The notes under the pieces were generated by a model. It saw nothing but the letters and a program-made list of their open reading frames with translations. It ran no database searches and had not been told where the DNA came from. DNA of 64,000 nt from Halomonas huangheensis. Lineage in GTDB: Bacteria > Pseudomonadota > Gammaproteobacteria > Pseudomonadales > Halomonadaceae. The first letter of the stretch is position 1, and each line of letters begins with the position of its first letter. The translations under genes were made by a program, and so were the position numbers. Of this stretch, positions 63,033-64,000 are shown piece by piece. Location: assembly GCF_001431725.1 (NCBI RefSeq), contig NZ_CP013106.1, positions 1,364,001-1,428,000 on the forward strand, read 5' to 3'.

Positions 63033-63776
63033 ATGGATATTCGTATGGGCGCAATTGATCCAGGCCTCCTGGATAGACTCAAGGAATTCGTCTCTGTATC
63101 GGAGCTTTCGAAGGATGGGCGTCTCAAGCTTCCTCCCGAACGCGCCCTTTGCGAGCATTTTGATATGCATCGCACTTCCGTACGAAACGTGCTTTCCGTT
63201 CTTCACAGCCTGGGCTTTATCGAGCGTATACAGGGGAGTGGTACTTTCCTCAAGATGCCCGAACCTGTCTTTATACAACTGTATTTCGAGTTGGCGCTGA
63301 AACTCAACTATATCTCTGTCGACCATCTGGAGCATGCTCGTGAGATGTTTGAGCGTGAAATCGTCCAGGCCGCCGCCATTAATCATAACGCTCAAGAGTT
63401 GAAAAGGCTGGAAGAGCTTTGTGATCTTATTATCAAATCAACTGATGTTAATGAAGGGCTTCAGGCAGATTACGATTTCCATGAACAGCTAGCCATCATG
63501 GCAAGAAATCCTGCCATTCTAGTGATATTTCAGGGGCTGTCTTCGGTGTTGAAGACCGTGCTCCATCAGCGTCGTGTTCTGGCCCGCCAGTCCAGTGTTT
63601 CATTGGAAAAAACCAATGAAACACACATTGCCATTGTTGCTGCCATCAAGACGCGTGATAGAGAGATGGCGCGACAGGCCATGGACGAACATTTCGAGAC
63701 CTGGAATCGCCAGACCATGCGTTCCTATCCGGGGACTGCGCCATCTCTGGTGGATGATATCGAAGGTTCGACTTGA
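63033..63776 (+). CDS. GntR/FCD-family regulator of the transketolase operon
   Basis: A 247-residue regulator. The winged helix (about residues 22-75) holds LPPERALCEHFDMHRTSV and the wing IQGSGTFLK. The FCD domain has the metal/ligand residues in DYDFHEQLAIMARN, ETHIAIVAAI and AMDEHFETW. It closes the operon that starts with the transketolase genes, and two TGGT-N2-ACCA palindromes before that operon are its likely targets, so it would be autoregulated. The effector is probably the transported acid or an intermediate. Confidence 0.87.
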   Translation: MDIRMGAIDPGLLDRLKEFVSVSELSKDGRLKLPPERALCEHFDMHRTSVRNVLSVLHSLGFIERIQGSGTFLKMPEPVFIQLYFELALKLNYISVDHLEHAREMFEREIVQAAAINHNAQELKRLEELCDLIIKSTDVNEGLQADYDFHEQLAIMARNPAILVIFQGLSSVLKTVLHQRRVLARQSSVSLEKTNETHIAIVAAIKTRDREMARQAMDEHFETWNRQTMRSYPGTAPSLVDDIEGST

Positions 63777-63782
63777 ATGGGG

Positions 63783-64000
63783 TCAGGCTTTCATCTCGAC
63801 TTCGATGAACGAGAAGCTCTCGCTGCCGGCGTTGATCACATTGTGCTCCACGCCAACCGGGCGTCGGTAGGATACGCCGGGGGTCAGGGTGGCTTGCTGT
63901 TCCCCATCCGGTGTCTCCAGCTGCATGGTGCCCGAAGTCAGCGGGATCACAACATAGTCATGACCATGGCGATGCCAGCCCGTTTCTGCGCCTGGCGGGA
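63783..64000 (-). CDS. Cupin-domain protein, C-terminal part
   Basis: The gene enters from the right edge on the minus strand and stops at a TGA (63785-63783). The visible 72 residues include GAETGWHRHGHDYVVIPLTS, the first cupin motif with two His, then SGTMQLE and a second motif around GVEHNVINAG. Small single-cupin proteins often bind a metal and act on or sense small molecules. It converges on the GntR gene with only 6 bases between the stop codons, and its function cannot be specified. Confidence 0.8.
   Translation of the reverse strand, partial: PPGAETGWHRHGHDYVVIPLTSGTMQLETPDGEQQATLTPGVSYRRPVGVEHNVINAGSESFSFIEVEMKA

Overview
The window looks like chromosomal DNA of a GC-rich gammaproteobacterium. 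The mix of queF, ybiT, an ECF41 sigma factor, an NSS transporter with a MetS-type subunit, TctABC, TRAP and SSS transporters and many catabolic operons suggests a Halomonas-like halophile. That assignment is inference from gene content; there is no rRNA gene to test it. There is no phage, insertion sequence, CRISPR array or plasmid function. The window is a chain of catabolic modules, each with its own transporter and usually its own regulator.

Layout. 1-3.6 kb: the queF 3' end, a YdjA-type nitroreductase, a YiiD-type thioesterase, an AEC transporter and a DpkA-type imine reductase. 3.75-3.97 kb: a tRNA-Ser(GGA) gene with promoter and terminator. 4.6-7 kb: an SSS symporter with a 42-residue partner and a 5'-truncated DUF2200 pseudogene. 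7-10.7 kb: ybiT, then an AhpD-like protein and an ECF41 sigma factor behind an exact ECF41 promoter, then a GNAT acetyltransferase. 10.8-15.6 kb: a DapA-family/TctCBA/GntR operon with an operator over its promoter. 16-23.2 kb: a lysine-to-aminoadipate module (class III aminotransferase, LysR, amaB, NSS transporter, MetS-like subunit, amaA). 23.2-36.1 kb: a myo-inositol regulon, with the ABC transporter, a Hyi-like TIM barrel, iolC (kinase-aldolase fusion), iolD, iolE and a Gfo/Idh enzyme on the minus strand, and a divergent rpiR-iolG-iolB set. 36.4-38.6 kb: an OsmC-YcaO fusion. 38.7-44.4 kb: an SSS symporter with a 30-residue partner, then ArgE, DUF1028, RidA and a flavin monooxygenase. 44.9-50.5 kb: LysR, a PuuC-like aldehyde dehydrogenase, an APC permease and an SpuC-like aminotransferase. 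51-55.3 kb: malonate use (malonyl-CoA decarboxylase, MatB, MadL, MadM). 55.7-63.8 kb: a tight operon of split transketolase, TRAP transporter, beta-hydroxyacid dehydrogenase, TIM-barrel enzyme, SDR and GntR. I cannot match this operon to a known pathway, and it is the best candidate here for something undescribed. A cupin gene runs off the right edge.

Two patterns cut across the modules. First, five intergenic spaces carry short perfect or near-perfect tandem repeats, each with a different unit (10, 14, 15, 18 and 15 bp), and four of them lie 16-73 bases before a start codon. Second, three of the transporters are followed or preceded by very small membrane proteins, two of them too short for routine gene calling. 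Several regulatory circuits can be read from sequence: ECF41 autoregulation, GGAA-N6-TTCC sites for the inositol RpiR, a TNGTNNNACNA site for the Tct GntR, and paired TGGTNNACCA sites before the transketolase operon.
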